Assembly: GCF_030687495.1 (NCBI RefSeq)
Contig: NZ_CP117435.1
Span: 4,468,501 to 4,532,500 of the forward strand
DNA from: Pseudomonas sp. FP453
GTDB taxonomy: Bacteria > Pseudomonadota > Gammaproteobacteria > Pseudomonadales > Pseudomonadaceae
Direction of reading: 5' to 3'
DNA length: 64,000 nucleotides
The notes below the pieces were generated by a model. It did not search any database and was not told the origin of the DNA. It saw only the letters and a list, made by a program, of their open reading frames with translations. Shown piece by piece: positions 35,201 through 44,417 of the stretch. Each line of letters starts with the position of its first letter. The stretch's first letter is position 1. A program made the translations under genes and the position numbers.

Positions 35201-36118
35201 GCCCGGCAAGAACACCAGCACGTCGCCAGGGCTGCGGCGTTCGCTGCGCTCGTAGGCGGCGATTTCATCGAGGGTGGCGAGGATCGCCTGGTCGACGGTG
35301 AGGTCGTCCTCGACGCGGTTGCCCTCCTCGTCCTGCTCCAGGGTCAGCGGGCGGTACCAGGTGTCCACCGGGAAGGTGCGGCCCGACACTTCGACAATCG
35401 GCGCATCGTCGAAGTGCTTGGAGAAGCGCTCCAGGTCGATGGTCGCCGAGGTGATGATGACTTTCAGGTCCGGGCGACGGGGCAGCAGGGTCTTCAGGTA
35501 ACCCAGCAGGAAGTCGATGTTCAGGCTGCGTTCGTGGGCTTCGTCGACGATGATCGTGTCGTAGCGTTCCAGGTAGCGGTCGTTCTGGGTTTCCGCCAGC
35601 AGGATGCCGTCGGTCATCAGCTTGATCAGGGTGTTGGAGTCGCTCTGATCTTCAAAGCGCACCTGATAGCCAACCAGTGCGCCCAATGGCGTCGCCAACT
35701 CTTCGGCGACCCGGCTGGCGACGCTGCGCGCAGCGATCCGGCGCGGCTGGGTGTGGCCGATCAGGCCGAATTGGCCGCGACCGATTTCCAGGCAGATCTT
35801 CGGCAACTGCGTGGTTTTACCCGAACCGGTCTCACCCGCAATGATCAACACCTGATGCTTGTTCAGCGCGTCTTTGATTTCATCGCGCTTGGCGGCAATC
35901 GGCAGGCTGTCGTCGTAACGAATCACCGGCAGGCTGGCGCGGCGCGCCGTGACCTGGGCGCAGGACGCCTGCATGCGCGCCACCCACTGCGCCAACTTGT
36001 CCTCGTCGGGCTTCTTGCGCAGCTCAAGCAACTGCCGACGCAAGCGGTGGCGGTCGGCGAGCATGGCGTGATCGAGGGTTTTGAGCAGTTGGTCGATAGT
36101 GGGCGCTTGGTCAGTCAT
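32207..36118 (-). CDS. hrpA: ATP-dependent RNA helicase HrpA
   Basis: 1303 residues, the usual HrpA length. DEAH-box motifs appear in order: GETGSGKTTQLP (~94), QPRRIAARSVA (~124), DEAHERSLNIDFLLG (~192), SAT (~225), the second RecA domain with LFLPGER-like VLVFLPGEREI and QRKGRCGRVEPG, then the HA2/OB domains and a DUF3418 C-terminal region (~700-1300). It unwinds RNA and resolves stalled, collided ribosomes in E. coli. It is transcribed alone on the minus strand; the start MTDQAPTIDQLL is at 36118. Despite the name it is unrelated to hrp secretion genes. Confidence 0.95.
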   Translation of the reverse strand: MTDQAPTIDQLLKTLDHAMLADRHRLRRQLLELRKKPDEDKLAQWVARMQASCAQVTARRASLPVIRYDDSLPIAAKRDEIKDALNKHQVLIIAGETGSGKTTQLPKICLEIGRGQFGLIGHTQPRRIAARSVASRVAEELATPLGALVGYQVRFEDQSDSNTLIKLMTDGILLAETQNDRYLERYDTIIVDEAHERSLNIDFLLGYLKTLLPRRPDLKVIITSATIDLERFSKHFDDAPIVEVSGRTFPVDTWYRPLTLEQDEEGNRVEDDLTVDQAILATLDEIAAYERSERRSPGDVLVFLPGEREIRDAADMLRKAQLKHTEILPLYARLSPAEQQRIFQSHPGRRVVLATNVAETSLTVPGIRYVIDSGTARISRYSYRAKVQRLPIEAISQASANQRKGRCGRVEPGICIRLYSEEDFIGRPEFTDPEILRTNLAAVILQMLHLRLGEITDFPFIEPPDGKAISDGFNLLQELSAVDRNSQLTPLGRQLARLPVDPRMGRMLLEAAKLGSLQEVLIVASAMSIQDPRERPPERQQAADQAHAQWKDADSDFAGLVNLWRGFEEQRQELTASPLRNWCRKNFLNYLRLREWRDSHRQLSLICRDMQLTINKEPADFPKLHKAVLSGLLSQIGQKTEDGDYLGARQRRFWIHPSSGIGKKRPQWLMTAELVETTKLYARMVAKIDADWIEPLAGHLIKKNHFEPHWEKKRGQVVAFEQITLFGLIVVGRRPVHYGPIDPVVSRELFIREGLVRGEIQSRAKCLTANQQLLEQLDELEAKARRRDILADEETLYAFYDARLPAEIHQTATFDSWYKIHSQKDPQLLIMREEDVLAREASEVTAAHYPDTLHLGDLELALSYHFEPNHPRDGVTLRVPAPLLPALPPERLEWLVPGVIEAKCIALVRNLPKALRKNFVPVPDFVKAALQRMEFGQGSLPQALGRELLRMTGARVSDEAWAEAAQQVDNHLKMNLEVVDGQGKFLGEGRDLAELTARFAEASQAALAVPQTAKSQQPVEAKVFAAVAEKTQQKIAGLSMTVYPALVEENGTVKEGRFSTAAEAEFQHRRALQRLLMQQLAEPAKFLRGKLPGLTELGLMYRELGRIDALVEDILLASLDTCVLDGEASLPRDGAGLAALAERKRGSWTEHAERLARLTLEVLKLWHALQKRFKGKIDLAQAVALNDIKLQLSHLVYPGFVRETPAQWFKELPRYLKAIELRLEKLPSQVQKDRVWSGELSGLWAQYENRLKKHAQEGKRDPQLELYRWWLEEYRVSLFGQQLGTKVPISDKRLSKQWSLVEA

Positions 36119-36240
36119 CAGGTACTTGACGGTTATCTATATAGGCACGGCCGGCAAGTGTGGCAGAAAAGCGTCGCGTCTGGCAGGCGCCTGAGTGGCA
36201 TCGGCGGTAAACCACAAGCAAATGTGGGAGCAACGATCAT

Positions 36241-36327
36241 GTGGGAGCGGGCTTGCCCGCGATTACGATCTGTCAGCGACACATCTGCCGACTAATACAC
36301 CGCTATCGCGGGCAAGCCCGCTCCCAC
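36241..36327. repeat. REPIN
   Basis: GTGGGAGCGGGCTTGCCCGC.. (36241) and ..GGGCAAGCCCGCTCCCAC (36327), perfect match of the arms. A GTGGGAGCAAC fragment precedes it at 36223. Confidence 0.9.
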
Positions 36328-36339
36328 AGGGGGCTCGCG

Positions 36340-38055
36340 TCACACTGGGTCCCTGCGCCGGTATGGGAACACGTCGATCACCTTGCCCGCGCGAATCGCA
36401 TCCTGCAGGCCTTTCCAGTAGTCGGCGTTGTACAGCTCGCCGTGCAGTTCATCGAACAACTTGCGCTGGCCGGCATCGGCGAACAGGAACGGCGGGAACT
36501 CTTCGGGGAACACATCCAGCGGGCCGATGGAGTACCAGGGCTCGGACGCCATTTCGTCCTCGGGCGTACGCGGCGCGGGGATGTGGCGGAAGTTGGCTTC
36601 GGTGAGAAAGCAGATCTCGTCGTAGTCGTAGAACACCACGCGGCCGTGGCGGGTGACGCCGAAGTTTTTCAGCAGCATGTCGCCGGGGAAGATGTTCGCC
36701 GCCGCCAGTTGCTTGATGGCCAGGCCGTAGTCTTCGAGGGCTTCGCGTACCTGGGCGGGGTTGGCGTTTTCCAGGTAGAGGTTGAGCGGGGTCATGCGCC
36801 GCTCGGTCCAGCAGTGGCGGATAAGCACCGTGTCGCCTTCGACTTCGACGGTGCCGGCGGCGACTTCCAGCAGTTCGGCCAGGCACTCGGGTTCGAATTT
36901 GCTCAGCGGGAAACGGAAGTCGGCGAATTCCTGGGTGTCGGCCATGCGTCCTACGCGGTCGACGCTTTTGACCAGGCGATATTTCTCGATCACCGTGGCG
37001 CGGTTGACGTTTTTCGACGGTGAAAAGCGGTCCTTGATGATCTTGAACACGGTGTTGAAGCCCGGCAGCGTGAACACGCTCATGACCATGCCGCGCACGC
37101 CGGGGGCCATGATGAACTGGTCGTCGGTCGTGGCGAGGTGGTTGATCAACGCGCGGTAGAACTCCGACTTGCCGTGTTTATAGAAGCCGATGGAGGTGTA
37201 CAGCTCGGCAATGTGCTTGCCCGGCAGGATGCGCCGCAGAAAGCCGATGAACTCCGCCGGCACCGGCACGTCGACCATGAAGTAGGAACGGGTAAACGAA
37301 AAGATGATCGACACATCGGCTTCGTCGGTGATCAACGCGTCGATCTGGATGCCCTGCCCTTCGCGGTGCAGCAGCGGGATCACCAGGGGCCATTGTTCGT
37401 CGCGGGTGTAGATGCGTCCTACGAGGTAGGCGCCTTTATTGCGGTAGAGCACCGAGGAAAACAGCTCGACCTTGAGGTCCGGGTCTTTGCACACCCAGTC
37501 CGGCAGGTTCTCGCGCAACTGCGCTTCCAGGCGGCGCAGGTCGGCAGGCAGGTCGGCGTAGGGCTCGCTGAAGCGATAGTCGGCGAAGACCTGCGCCAGC
37601 ATCGCGGCGATGTTGCCCGCCGGTGCATAGGTGCGCGTTTGCGCCGCGCGCGCCCGGCGCAGGCTGGGCCGGGTGGTGTGGATGAACATGCAGCCGTCGC
37701 TGATCAGGTCATGGCTGAACAGGCCGCAGAAGATCGAGTTGTACCAGGTCTCGGACAGTTCATCGTCAAAGCGCAGGTCGATCAGGCCGATGTAGGCGCT
37801 TTTCACCAGGGGCCACAGGTCGATGTCCAGCAATTCGTGTTCGGCGAAGCTCGCGTGCAGGCGCGTGGTCACTTCGCCGACCTTCTCTTCATACAGGTTG
37901 ATCCGCGCCGCCGACGCCGCCTGCCCCTGCTGCCACTGGGCCTTTTCGAAACGCTCGCGGGCACCGTCGGTGATCTGGCGGAAGTGCTCGCGGTAATCGT
38001 CGAAGCCATCAAGGATCATCCGGGCGATGGCGAGGGCGGGCGTGGATGGCGACAT
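36340..38055 (-). CDS. aceK: Isocitrate dehydrogenase kinase/phosphatase
   Basis: 571 residues, family length. Recognisable segments are [54 protein letters not shown] and [28 protein letters not shown] (the ATP/Mg site with Asp residues). The enzyme phosphorylates and inactivates isocitrate dehydrogenase during growth on acetate or fatty acids, sending isocitrate to the glyoxylate shunt. Here it is not linked to aceA or aceB. The ATG at 38055 follows GAGGTTTCCCGC. Confidence 0.95.
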   Translation of the reverse strand: MSPSTPALAIARMILDGFDDYREHFRQITDGARERFEKAQWQQGQAASAARINLYEEKVGEVTTRLHASFAEHELLDIDLWPLVKSAYIGLIDLRFDDELSETWYNSIFCGLFSHDLISDGCMFIHTTRPSLRRARAAQTRTYAPAGNIAAMLAQVFADYRFSEPYADLPADLRRLEAQLRENLPDWVCKDPDLKVELFSSVLYRNKGAYLVGRIYTRDEQWPLVIPLLHREGQGIQIDALITDEADVSIIFSFTRSYFMVDVPVPAEFIGFLRRILPGKHIAELYTSIGFYKHGKSEFYRALINHLATTDDQFIMAPGVRGMVMSVFTLPGFNTVFKIIKDRFSPSKNVNRATVIEKYRLVKSVDRVGRMADTQEFADFRFPLSKFEPECLAELLEVAAGTVEVEGDTVLIRHCWTERRMTPLNLYLENANPAQVREALEDYGLAIKQLAAANIFPGDMLLKNFGVTRHGRVVFYDYDEICFLTEANFRHIPAPRTPEDEMASEPWYSIGPLDVFPEEFPPFLFADAGQRKLFDELHGELYNADYWKGLQDAIRAGKVIDVFPYRRRDPV

Positions 38056-38183
38056 GCGGGAAACCTCTACGGGTATCTGGAAGCACTGAGCTTAGCCAGT
38101 GTAGGAAGGCAGGAGAAGGACGATTTTTCCTGGCGCGTTGTACAACTTCGTTCATTTCGTACATCTATTTTCAATTTTTTTTA

Positions 38184-38202
38184 TTCGACCAATCGGTCAA
38201 TA
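38184..38202. promoter_or_regulatory. TetR-like palindrome between aceK and a chemoreceptor gene
   Basis: ATTCGACC-AATC-GGTCAAT, near-palindromic and of the ATTGACC-N4-GGTCAAT shape, in a 390-base gap. It is 129 bases upstream of aceK and 244 bases upstream of the chemoreceptor. The rest of the gap is AT-rich with no gene seen. Confidence 0.35.
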
Positions 38203-38445
38203 AACGCACCAAAAAGTCGCAGGATGTTTTCTGCACACCCCTGCAACGGCGCTGTCTGGCGCTGTGCGGGCGAAAAACCCGGCACCGCAACGGCCGACGC
38301 CGCTATGTAACCGTCTTGATACACCGTAAGGGAAACCCTGATTACCTCATTAGTGGCACTTTGCTATACAGCGCGCCCTTTCCCCTCCTAACAAGGCTAA
38401 AAGGCCGACCCGGGAACAGGTTCTAATCGCCCAAGGAGCATTGAG

Positions 38446-40071
38446 ATGTCATTGAGGAATATGAGGATCGGCTTGCGTGCGGGTCTGAGTTTTGGGGTTT
38501 TGGCCAGCTTGCTGGTGATCGTGGGGATGTTTGGCCTGGGCCATATGGCCAAGCTGCGGGAAAGTGCGCTGGTCATCGAGCAATCGTGGATGCCGAGCAT
38601 CGAGAATATCCACGACAGCGCCGCCTACGTGGCCAGCATCCGCCTGGAGGCCTTGCGCCTGGCCACCACCGACGAATCGCGGATTCGTGACACCAGCAAA
38701 AGCCTGCTCGGCCGCCACCGCAGCGAACTGCAAGCCCTGCTGCAGCATCACGAAAGCCTGCTCAGCGACGCCGAAGAAGGCGAGAAACTCCAGCAGCTCA
38801 AGGTCAACGTGGACGCCTATCTCAGCCTGGTCGGGCAGATCGTCGCGCTGGTGGACAAGGATCAGCAACAAGACGCCATCGACCTGCTCAACACGCGCCT
38901 GGCGCCCCAGGGTGTGATCCTCAGCAAAAGCCTGGAAGCGCTGATCGTGTTCAACCAGAACGGCGTCGAAGCGGCAGTGGCGTCGGCCGCGCAGATGTAT
39001 GTGAACGCACAATGGGTGGTCGGCCTGATCATCGTGTTCGCGCTGCTGGCCACCCTGGTCCTGGCGTGGCTGCTGACCCGCAGCATCACCGCGCCCCTCG
39101 GCCAGGCGCTGAGCGTGGCGCGTACCATCGCCGCCGGCGACTTGAGCCAGCCCATCGTGGTGCGCGGCAAGGATGAGCCGGCGCACTTGTTGACGGCCCT
39201 GGCCACCATGCAGGAACAGCTGCAAACCACCATTCGCGGCATCAGCGAATCGGCGCAACAACTGGCCTCGGCCGCCGAAGAAATGAGCTCGGTGATGGAA
39301 CAGAGCACCCGTGGCCTGCAAGCGCAGAACGATGAAATCGAACAGGCCGCGACCGCCGTGACCGAAATGAGCGCCGCCGTGGACGAGGTGGCGGGCAATG
39401 CGGTGTCCAGCGCCGAAGCGTCCAAGGCCTCCGACGAGGACAGCAAGCACGGCCACTACCAGATCAGCGAAACCATCAGCTCGATCCAGAACCTGGTGGA
39501 CGAAGTGCTCGGCGCCTCCAATAAAGCCGAAGGCCTGGCGGTGCAGGCGCAAGACATCAGCAAGGTGCTGGAAGTGATCCGCGGCATTGCCGGGCAAACC
39601 AACCTGCTGGCGCTGAACGCCGCCATCGAAGCCGCCCGCGCGGGCGAGGCCGGCCGTGGTTTTGCGGTGGTCGCCGACGAGGTGCGCTCGCTGGCCCAGC
39701 GCACCCAGGACTCCACCGAAGAAATCGAGCAGATGATCACCGGCATCCAGCAAGGCACCCAGGACACCGTCGGCGCGCTGAACAGCAGTGCCGAACACGC
39801 TGGCCAAACCTTGCAACGGGCCAACAGCGCGGGCAGCGCCCTGGAGAAAATCACCGCAGCCATCTCGCAGATCAGCCAGCGCAACCTGGTGATCGCCAGC
39901 GCCGCCGAGCAACAGGCCCTGGTGGCGCGCGAGGTGGACCGCAGCCTGGTGAACATTCGCGACCTGTCCACCCAGACCGCTGCCGGTGCCACCCAGACCT
40001 CGGCCGCCAGCCAGGAACTGTCGCGCCTGGCGGTGGACCTCAATGGGCTGGTGACGCGGTTTGTCCTGTAA
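38446..40071 (+). CDS. Methyl-accepting chemotaxis protein (4HB sensor)
   Basis: 541 residues: TM1 (~residues 11-31), a periplasmic four-helix-bundle sensor (~32-185), TM2 (~190-212), HAMP (~213-265) and the signalling domain with the hairpin tip [46 protein letters not shown]. It signals to CheA; the ligand is unknown but 4HB sensors often bind small organic acids. ATG 38446 follows AAGGAGCATTGAG. No FliA-type promoter was found. Confidence 0.88.
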   Translation: MSLRNMRIGLRAGLSFGVLASLLVIVGMFGLGHMAKLRESALVIEQSWMPSIENIHDSAAYVASIRLEALRLATTDESRIRDTSKSLLGRHRSELQALLQHHESLLSDAEEGEKLQQLKVNVDAYLSLVGQIVALVDKDQQQDAIDLLNTRLAPQGVILSKSLEALIVFNQNGVEAAVASAAQMYVNAQWVVGLIIVFALLATLVLAWLLTRSITAPLGQALSVARTIAAGDLSQPIVVRGKDEPAHLLTALATMQEQLQTTIRGISESAQQLASAAEEMSSVMEQSTRGLQAQNDEIEQAATAVTEMSAAVDEVAGNAVSSAEASKASDEDSKHGHYQISETISSIQNLVDEVLGASNKAEGLAVQAQDISKVLEVIRGIAGQTNLLALNAAIEAARAGEAGRGFAVVADEVRSLAQRTQDSTEEIEQMITGIQQGTQDTVGALNSSAEHAGQTLQRANSAGSALEKITAAISQISQRNLVIASAAEQQALVAREVDRSLVNIRDLSTQTAAGATQTSAASQELSRLAVDLNGLVTRFVL

Positions 40072-40123
40072 TCAGTCGAGGTGGCGTGCAACACTCGCCG
40101 CCTGATTGATGTAGGAGAACTCC

Positions 40124-41020
40124 GTGAGACCTGTCGACACCTTGTACCTGCTGGGGCTCGCCGCCATTTGGGGCGCCAGCTTCCTGTTCATGCGCATTAT
40201 CGCGCCGGAGCTGGGGGCGGTGCCGACCGCGTTCTTCCGTGTGTCGATTGCGGCCGCAGGGTTGTTGGTAATCCTGGCGGTGATGCGCGTGAAGTGGGAT
40301 TTCCAGGGCAAGTTCAAGACCGTCCTGCTGCTGGGCGTGATCAACTCGGGCATCCCGGCGACGATGTACTCGGTGGCCGCCCAGGTGCTGCCGGCGGGTT
40401 ACTCGGCGATCTTCAACGCCACCACGCCGTTGATGGGCGTGTTGATTGGCGGGCTGTTTTTCAGTGAGCGCCTGACCCCGTCGAAACTCGCCGGGGTCAG
40501 CCTGGGCCTGCTTGGCGTGGGCGTGTTGACCCGTGCCGGGCCGGTGGCGTTTGACCTGGAATTGTTGATGGGCGCGCTGGCTTGCCTGGTCGCCACCACC
40601 TGTTATGGCTTTGCCGGGTTCCTGGCGCGGCGCTGGCTGGACCAGCGCGGTGGCTTGGACAGTCGTCTGTCGGCCCTGGGCAGCATGCTCGGCGCGACGT
40701 TGTTTCTGTTGCCGCTGTTTGCCTACAGCGCCATCAGCCATCCGCCCGCGAGTTGGGGCGGATGGCCGGTGTGGGGCTCGTTGCTGGGGTTGGGCCTGGT
40801 GTGTACGGCGCTGGCCTACGTGTTGTATTTCCGCTTGCTCACCGCCATCGGGCCGGTGCGGTCGATGACCACCACGTTCTTGATCCCACCGTTTGGCGTG
40901 CTGTGGGGTGCGCTGTTGCTGGGCGAGCCTCTATCAATGGCGCACGTGTACGGCGGGTTATTGATTGCCGGCGCGTTGTGGATGGTGTTGCGACCAGGAC
41001 GGCTGGCTAAAACCTTGTAG
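40124..41020 (+). CDS. EamA/DMT-family transporter
   Basis: 298 residues, ten helices, two EamA repeats (first ~7-140, second ~150-290) with GYSAIFNATTPLMGVLIGGLFFSERLT at the end of the first and GPVRSMTTTFLIPPFGVLWGALLLGE in the second. Probably an inner-membrane metabolite exporter. ATG 40124 follows GTAGGAGAACTCC. It is a paralogue in fold, not close sequence, of the DMT protein at 17406-18272. Confidence 0.82.
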   Translation: MRPVDTLYLLGLAAIWGASFLFMRIIAPELGAVPTAFFRVSIAAAGLLVILAVMRVKWDFQGKFKTVLLLGVINSGIPATMYSVAAQVLPAGYSAIFNATTPLMGVLIGGLFFSERLTPSKLAGVSLGLLGVGVLTRAGPVAFDLELLMGALACLVATTCYGFAGFLARRWLDQRGGLDSRLSALGSMLGATLFLLPLFAYSAISHPPASWGGWPVWGSLLGLGLVCTALAYVLYFRLLTAIGPVRSMTTTFLIPPFGVLWGALLLGEPLSMAHVYGGLLIAGALWMVLRPGRLAKTL

Positions 41021-41063
41021 GACGATTACCGGAGTTTTCATGTGTCGCCTGTAGGACGGTCGC

Positions 41064-41069
41064 TATAAT
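41064..41069 (+). promoter_or_regulatory. -10 element of the CPBP gene promoter
   Basis: A perfect TATAAT, 29 bases upstream of the start codon, with transcription start expected near 41076. No good -35 is visible at the right distance, so the promoter may need an activator. Confidence 0.4.
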
Positions 41070-41097
41070 GCCGCCCAGATTTTTCCAAGGATTTCCC

Positions 41098-41889
41098 ATG
41101 CTCGCACTGCCCTGGCTGTACCTGGCGCTTCTTTCCATTGGCTACGTATTGGCCCTGATCTATGGGCAATTGGGCCTGCTCGCCGGCATCTCGGTCGCCC
41201 TGTTGTTGCTGGCCGGGTATGCCGTGCGCCAGCAGCGCACCCCTTGGGCGCGCTACCTGGGCCACGGCTTGTTTATCGTGCTGGCCCTGGGCCTGGCGAT
41301 GCACTGGCTGCCGGGTTTCTACAACGGGCGCGGTATTGCCCCGCAACGGTTCACCGCCGACGCGGTGCCCTTCTCGATGTACCTGAACCAGGACAAACCG
41401 CTGATCGGCTTCTGGCTGCTGCTGGCCTGCCCGTGGATCGTAGCGCGCCGTTCGTTGCGCCTGTCGATCTGCGTCTCCGCGCTGGCCTTGACCTTGACCG
41501 CCGTGGCCGCGCTGGGTGGCGCCGCGTTGCTGGGCATGATCAGTTGGGCGCCGAAATGGCCCGAACAGGCGTGGCTGTGGGTGTTGAACAATCTGCTTCT
41601 TGTCACCCTGGTGGAAGAAGCGCTGTTCCGTGGCTACGTCCAGGGTGGGCTGAGCCAGCGTTTCAAACAGCTGCCCTACGGTGACAATCTCGCGCTGCTG
41701 CTGGCCTCGCTGCTCTTCGGCCTGGTGCACCTGGGCGCGGGTTGGCAGTGGGTGCTGCTGGCGAGCATCGCCGGAGTCGGTTATGGCCTGGCGTATCGCT
41801 TCGGCGGCTTGGGCGCGGCGGTTGCCACGCACTTCGGCTTGAATCTGCTTCACTTCGGCTTGTTTACGTACCCGATGCTGGCCGGTTGA
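41098..41889 (+). CDS. CPBP-family intramembrane metalloprotease
   Basis: 263 residues, about eight helices. The three family motifs are present: VEEALFRGYVQGG (glutamate pair, residue ~179), FGLVHLGAG (~209) and the C-terminal HFGLNLLHF. These supply the metal-binding Glu and His. Roles range from CAAX prenyl protein processing to bacteriocin immunity; the bacterial substrate is unknown. ATG 41098 follows AAGGATTTCCC. Confidence 0.85.
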   Translation: MLALPWLYLALLSIGYVLALIYGQLGLLAGISVALLLLAGYAVRQQRTPWARYLGHGLFIVLALGLAMHWLPGFYNGRGIAPQRFTADAVPFSMYLNQDKPLIGFWLLLACPWIVARRSLRLSICVSALALTLTAVAALGGAALLGMISWAPKWPEQAWLWVLNNLLLVTLVEEALFRGYVQGGLSQRFKQLPYGDNLALLLASLLFGLVHLGAGWQWVLLASIAGVGYGLAYRFGGLGAAVATHFGLNLLHFGLFTYPMLAG

Positions 41890-41906
41890 TTGTTGCAAAA
41901 ATAAGT

Positions 41907-41933
41907 TAAATAAACCCCTGCCCGTGCCGATAA
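41907..41933 (+). promoter_or_regulatory. FliA (sigma28) promoter of aer
   Basis: TAAATAAA-N11-GCCGATAA: the -10 is a perfect sigma28 element, and the -35 matches TAAAGTTT at most positions with the correct 11-base spacer. It lies 30 bases upstream of the aer start. A weaker TTGAT-TGTT-GCAAA at 41886 has only a half Anr site. Confidence 0.85.
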
Positions 41934-41962
41934 CCCCTGAAAGCCTTGCGGATTGAACAATC

Positions 41963-43528
41963 ATGCGTAATAACCAACCCGTTACCCAGCGCGAACGTAC
42001 CTTCCCCGCTCAGCAACGGTTGATCTCCACCACAGATGCCAAGGGTGTGATCACCTACTGTAACGACGCGTTTGTCGAGATCAGTGGGTTCACCCGCGAC
42101 GAACTGCTGCGCGCGCCCCATAACCTGGTGCGTCACCCGGATGTTCCGGGAGCGGTGTTTGCGCATATGTGGACCACGCTCAAACAAGGCTTGCCATGGA
42201 TGGGCATTGTCAAGAATCGCTGCAAGACCGGTGACCACTACTGGGTGAACGCCTATGTGACGCCGGTCTTCGAGGGCAACCAGGTGGTCGGCTACGAATC
42301 GGTGCGCATCAAGCCCACCGCCGAGCAGATCCGCCGTGCCGAAGCGCTCTACCAACGCATCAACCAGGGCAAGTCGGCGATCCCGCAGAAAGACAAGTGG
42401 CTGCCGGTGTTGCAAGACTGGCTGCCGTTTATCCTGGTCAGCCAGTTGAGCTTCATGATCGGCGCGTCACTCAACTCCCACTGGGGCTTTGCCCTGGCAG
42501 CGGGGTTGTCGGTACCACTGGGCCTGCTGGGCCTGAGCTGGCAACAGCGCGGCCTCAAGCGTTTGCTGCGTTTGGCCGAGCAGACCACCTCCGACCCGTT
42601 GATCGCGCAGATGTACACCGACAGCCGGGGCGCCCAGGCGCGTCTGGAGATGTCGATCCTCAGCCAGGAGGCGCGTCTGAAGACGTGCCTGACGCGCTTG
42701 CAGGACACCGCCGAACACCTCAACGACCAGGCTGCGCAGTCCAATACCCTGGCGCACAACAGCTCCAGCGGCCTGGAACGCCAGCGCGTGGAAACCGAAC
42801 AAGTGGCCACCGCCGTCAACCAGATGGCCGCGACGACCCAGGAAGTCGCCAGCCATGTGCAGCGCACGGCCGATGCGACCCAGGAAGCCAACCGCCTGAC
42901 CGGGCGCGGCCGCGATATCGCCGGGGAAACCCGGGAGGCGATTCAGCGCCTGTCGGTGGCCGTTGGCGAGACGGGCGTGACCGTCACCCAACTGGCCAAG
43001 GACAGCGATGAAATCGGCGGCGTGGTCGATGTGATCAAAGGCATCGCCGACCAGACCAACCTGCTGGCACTCAACGCCGCCATCGAAGCGGCGCGTGCCG
43101 GTGAGATGGGCCGTGGTTTTGCCGTAGTGGCCGACGAAGTGCGCCAACTGGCCCAGCGCACCGCTGAGTCCACCGGGCAGATCCATGCCCTGATCGCCAA
43201 GCTGCAGCAAACCGCTGCCGCTGCCGTACAGACCATGGACGCCGGGCATCGCCAGGCCGAAGAAGGTGTGGCCCGGGTGATGGAAGCGGATCAGGCGTTG
43301 GTGGGGATCAGTGAAGCGGTGGCGCATATCACCGACATGACCACGCAGATCGCGGCGGCGACCGAAGAGCAAAGCTCGGTGGCCGAAGAGATCAGCCGCA
43401 ATATCAGCACCATTGCGCTGTTGGCGGACCAGACGTCGGAGCAGGCGTTGAACTCGGCGCAGTTGAGTGAAGAGCTTACTCATACCGCGAATACCCAGTA
43501 TTCGCTGGTAGAACGGTTCAACCGGTAA
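41963..43528 (+). CDS. aer: Aerotaxis receptor Aer
   Basis: 521 residues with an N-terminal PAS domain (~20-115: [62 protein letters not shown]), which binds FAD, two close membrane helices (~150-195), a HAMP-like linker and the signalling domain with [35 protein letters not shown]. It lacks a periplasmic domain, so it senses redox or oxygen from inside. Its place beside the cco operons agrees with P. aeruginosa aer. Driven by a FliA promoter. Confidence 0.92.
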   Translation: MRNNQPVTQRERTFPAQQRLISTTDAKGVITYCNDAFVEISGFTRDELLRAPHNLVRHPDVPGAVFAHMWTTLKQGLPWMGIVKNRCKTGDHYWVNAYVTPVFEGNQVVGYESVRIKPTAEQIRRAEALYQRINQGKSAIPQKDKWLPVLQDWLPFILVSQLSFMIGASLNSHWGFALAAGLSVPLGLLGLSWQQRGLKRLLRLAEQTTSDPLIAQMYTDSRGAQARLEMSILSQEARLKTCLTRLQDTAEHLNDQAAQSNTLAHNSSSGLERQRVETEQVATAVNQMAATTQEVASHVQRTADATQEANRLTGRGRDIAGETREAIQRLSVAVGETGVTVTQLAKDSDEIGGVVDVIKGIADQTNLLALNAAIEAARAGEMGRGFAVVADEVRQLAQRTAESTGQIHALIAKLQQTAAAAVQTMDAGHRQAEEGVARVMEADQALVGISEAVAHITDMTTQIAAATEEQSSVAEEISRNISTIALLADQTSEQALNSAQLSEELTHTANTQYSLVERFNR

Positions 43529-43534
43529 ACCGCT

Positions 43535-43615
43535 ATCGCAGGCAAGCCAGCTCCCACATTGGACTGGGTTCACAGATTTTGATCTGTGAATGCATTCAAA
43601 TGTGGGAGCTGGCTT
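43535..43615. repeat. Outward-facing REP pair
   Basis: ATCGCAGGCAAGCCAGCTCCCAC (43535-43557) and, 44 bases on, GTGGGAGCTGGCTT (43602-43615, truncated), facing opposite to the REPIN arrangement. It fills the gap between aer and the hydrolase gene. Confidence 0.8.
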
Positions 43616-43645
43616 CTCGGGTCGCCGCATCGCTGCGATGAGGCC

Positions 43646-44338
43646 CTAACAGCCGCCGAGAAACCCAGCCACTTTCACCGCCGCAGCCGCCAAATGCTGC
43701 TCATGACTAAACCCTGAAACCTTCAACGGTTTCAAATCATGATCCCCCGCCACCAGCCACATCACCTCGATGCCCGGCGCCAACACATAACCCTCCACCG
43801 CCGCCCGATTGCCCAAGGCATCGCGCTCGCCTTGCACGATCAGCGTCGGCGTCTGCAACCCGGCCAGATGCTCCACCCGTGGCTTTTCTGGCTTGCCCAC
43901 CGCATAGAACGGATACCCCAGGCACACCAGCCCATCAGCACCCAACTCGTCGGCCAACAGACTGGCCATGCGCCCGCCCATGGACTTGCCGCCCATCGCC
44001 AGTTTCCCAGCGACATGACGTCGCACTTGCGCATACACCTCGCGCCACGCTTCCAGCAGTTTCGGCGCCGGATTCGGTGGGCGTTTACCGCCGTCCACAC
44101 GGCGTTGGGCCATGTAGGGAAACTCGAAGCGCAACACGTTGACGCCGTGCCCGGCAAGGCGTGCAGCCATGTCGTTCATGAAGGCTGAGTCCATCGGTGC
44201 GCCGGCGCCGTGGGCCAGGATCAGCGTCACAGGTTCATGCCCTGCAACGCTTGTCGCGACGCCCCACAACCAGCCGTGTTCCCGCACACACTGCGCCCAT
44301 TGATCCCCGTCAATACTGGCCTTGTGCTCTTTGCCCAT
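43646..44338 (-). CDS. Alpha/beta hydrolase, KANL3/Tex30-like
   Basis: 230 residues: [16 protein letters not shown] (oxyanion region), [16 protein letters not shown] (nucleophile Ser at ~113), an Asp in VQGERDALG (~176) and His in VAGDHDLKP (~201). The pattern HGAG..KSMGG marks the dienelactone-hydrolase-like KANL3/Tex30 branch. Divergent from the first cco operon, separated by ~80 bases. Start at 44338 follows GCGAGGCAAGC. Substrate unknown. Confidence 0.8.
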   Translation of the reverse strand: MGKEHKASIDGDQWAQCVREHGWLWGVATSVAGHEPVTLILAHGAGAPMDSAFMNDMAARLAGHGVNVLRFEFPYMAQRRVDGGKRPPNPAPKLLEAWREVYAQVRRHVAGKLAMGGKSMGGRMASLLADELGADGLVCLGYPFYAVGKPEKPRVEHLAGLQTPTLIVQGERDALGNRAAVEGYVLAPGIEVMWLVAGDHDLKPLKVSGFSHEQHLAAAAVKVAGFLGGC

Positions 44339-44340
44339 GC

Positions 44341-44368
44341 TTGCCTCGCTATTTAGTCTGCCTATAAC
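44341..44368 (+). promoter_or_regulatory. Sigma70-type promoter of the first cco operon
   Basis: TTGCCT-N16-TATAAC, 50 bases upstream of ccoN. A CCCAAG / CTTGGG stem (44374-44396) follows in the leader. No Anr box is seen, consistent with the constitutive cco1 operon of P. aeruginosa. Confidence 0.5.
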
Positions 44369-44417
44369 TCCAGCCCAAGTGCCGCATTTGCTTGGGTTGA
44401 ACCGTGGATGGGGAACC

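Noticed and set aside
32207..36118. hrpA taken as support for a type III secretion link
   Set aside because: HrpA here is the DEAH-box RNA helicase; the shared name with hrp secretion genes is accidental.
32189..36295. A 1368-codon open frame antisense to hrpA
   Set aside because: It mirrors the hrpA frame in GC-rich DNA; the product is low-complexity Gln/His/Arg-rich with no domain, whereas hrpA has all helicase motifs.
1881..36327. Repeated palindromes considered as a CRISPR array
   Set aside because: They are scattered singly between genes, come in inverted pairs, and have no regular direct repeats or cas genes.
41886..41899. TTGAT-TGTT-GCAAA as an Anr box for aer
   Set aside because: Only one half-site matches; the FliA promoter explains expression better.
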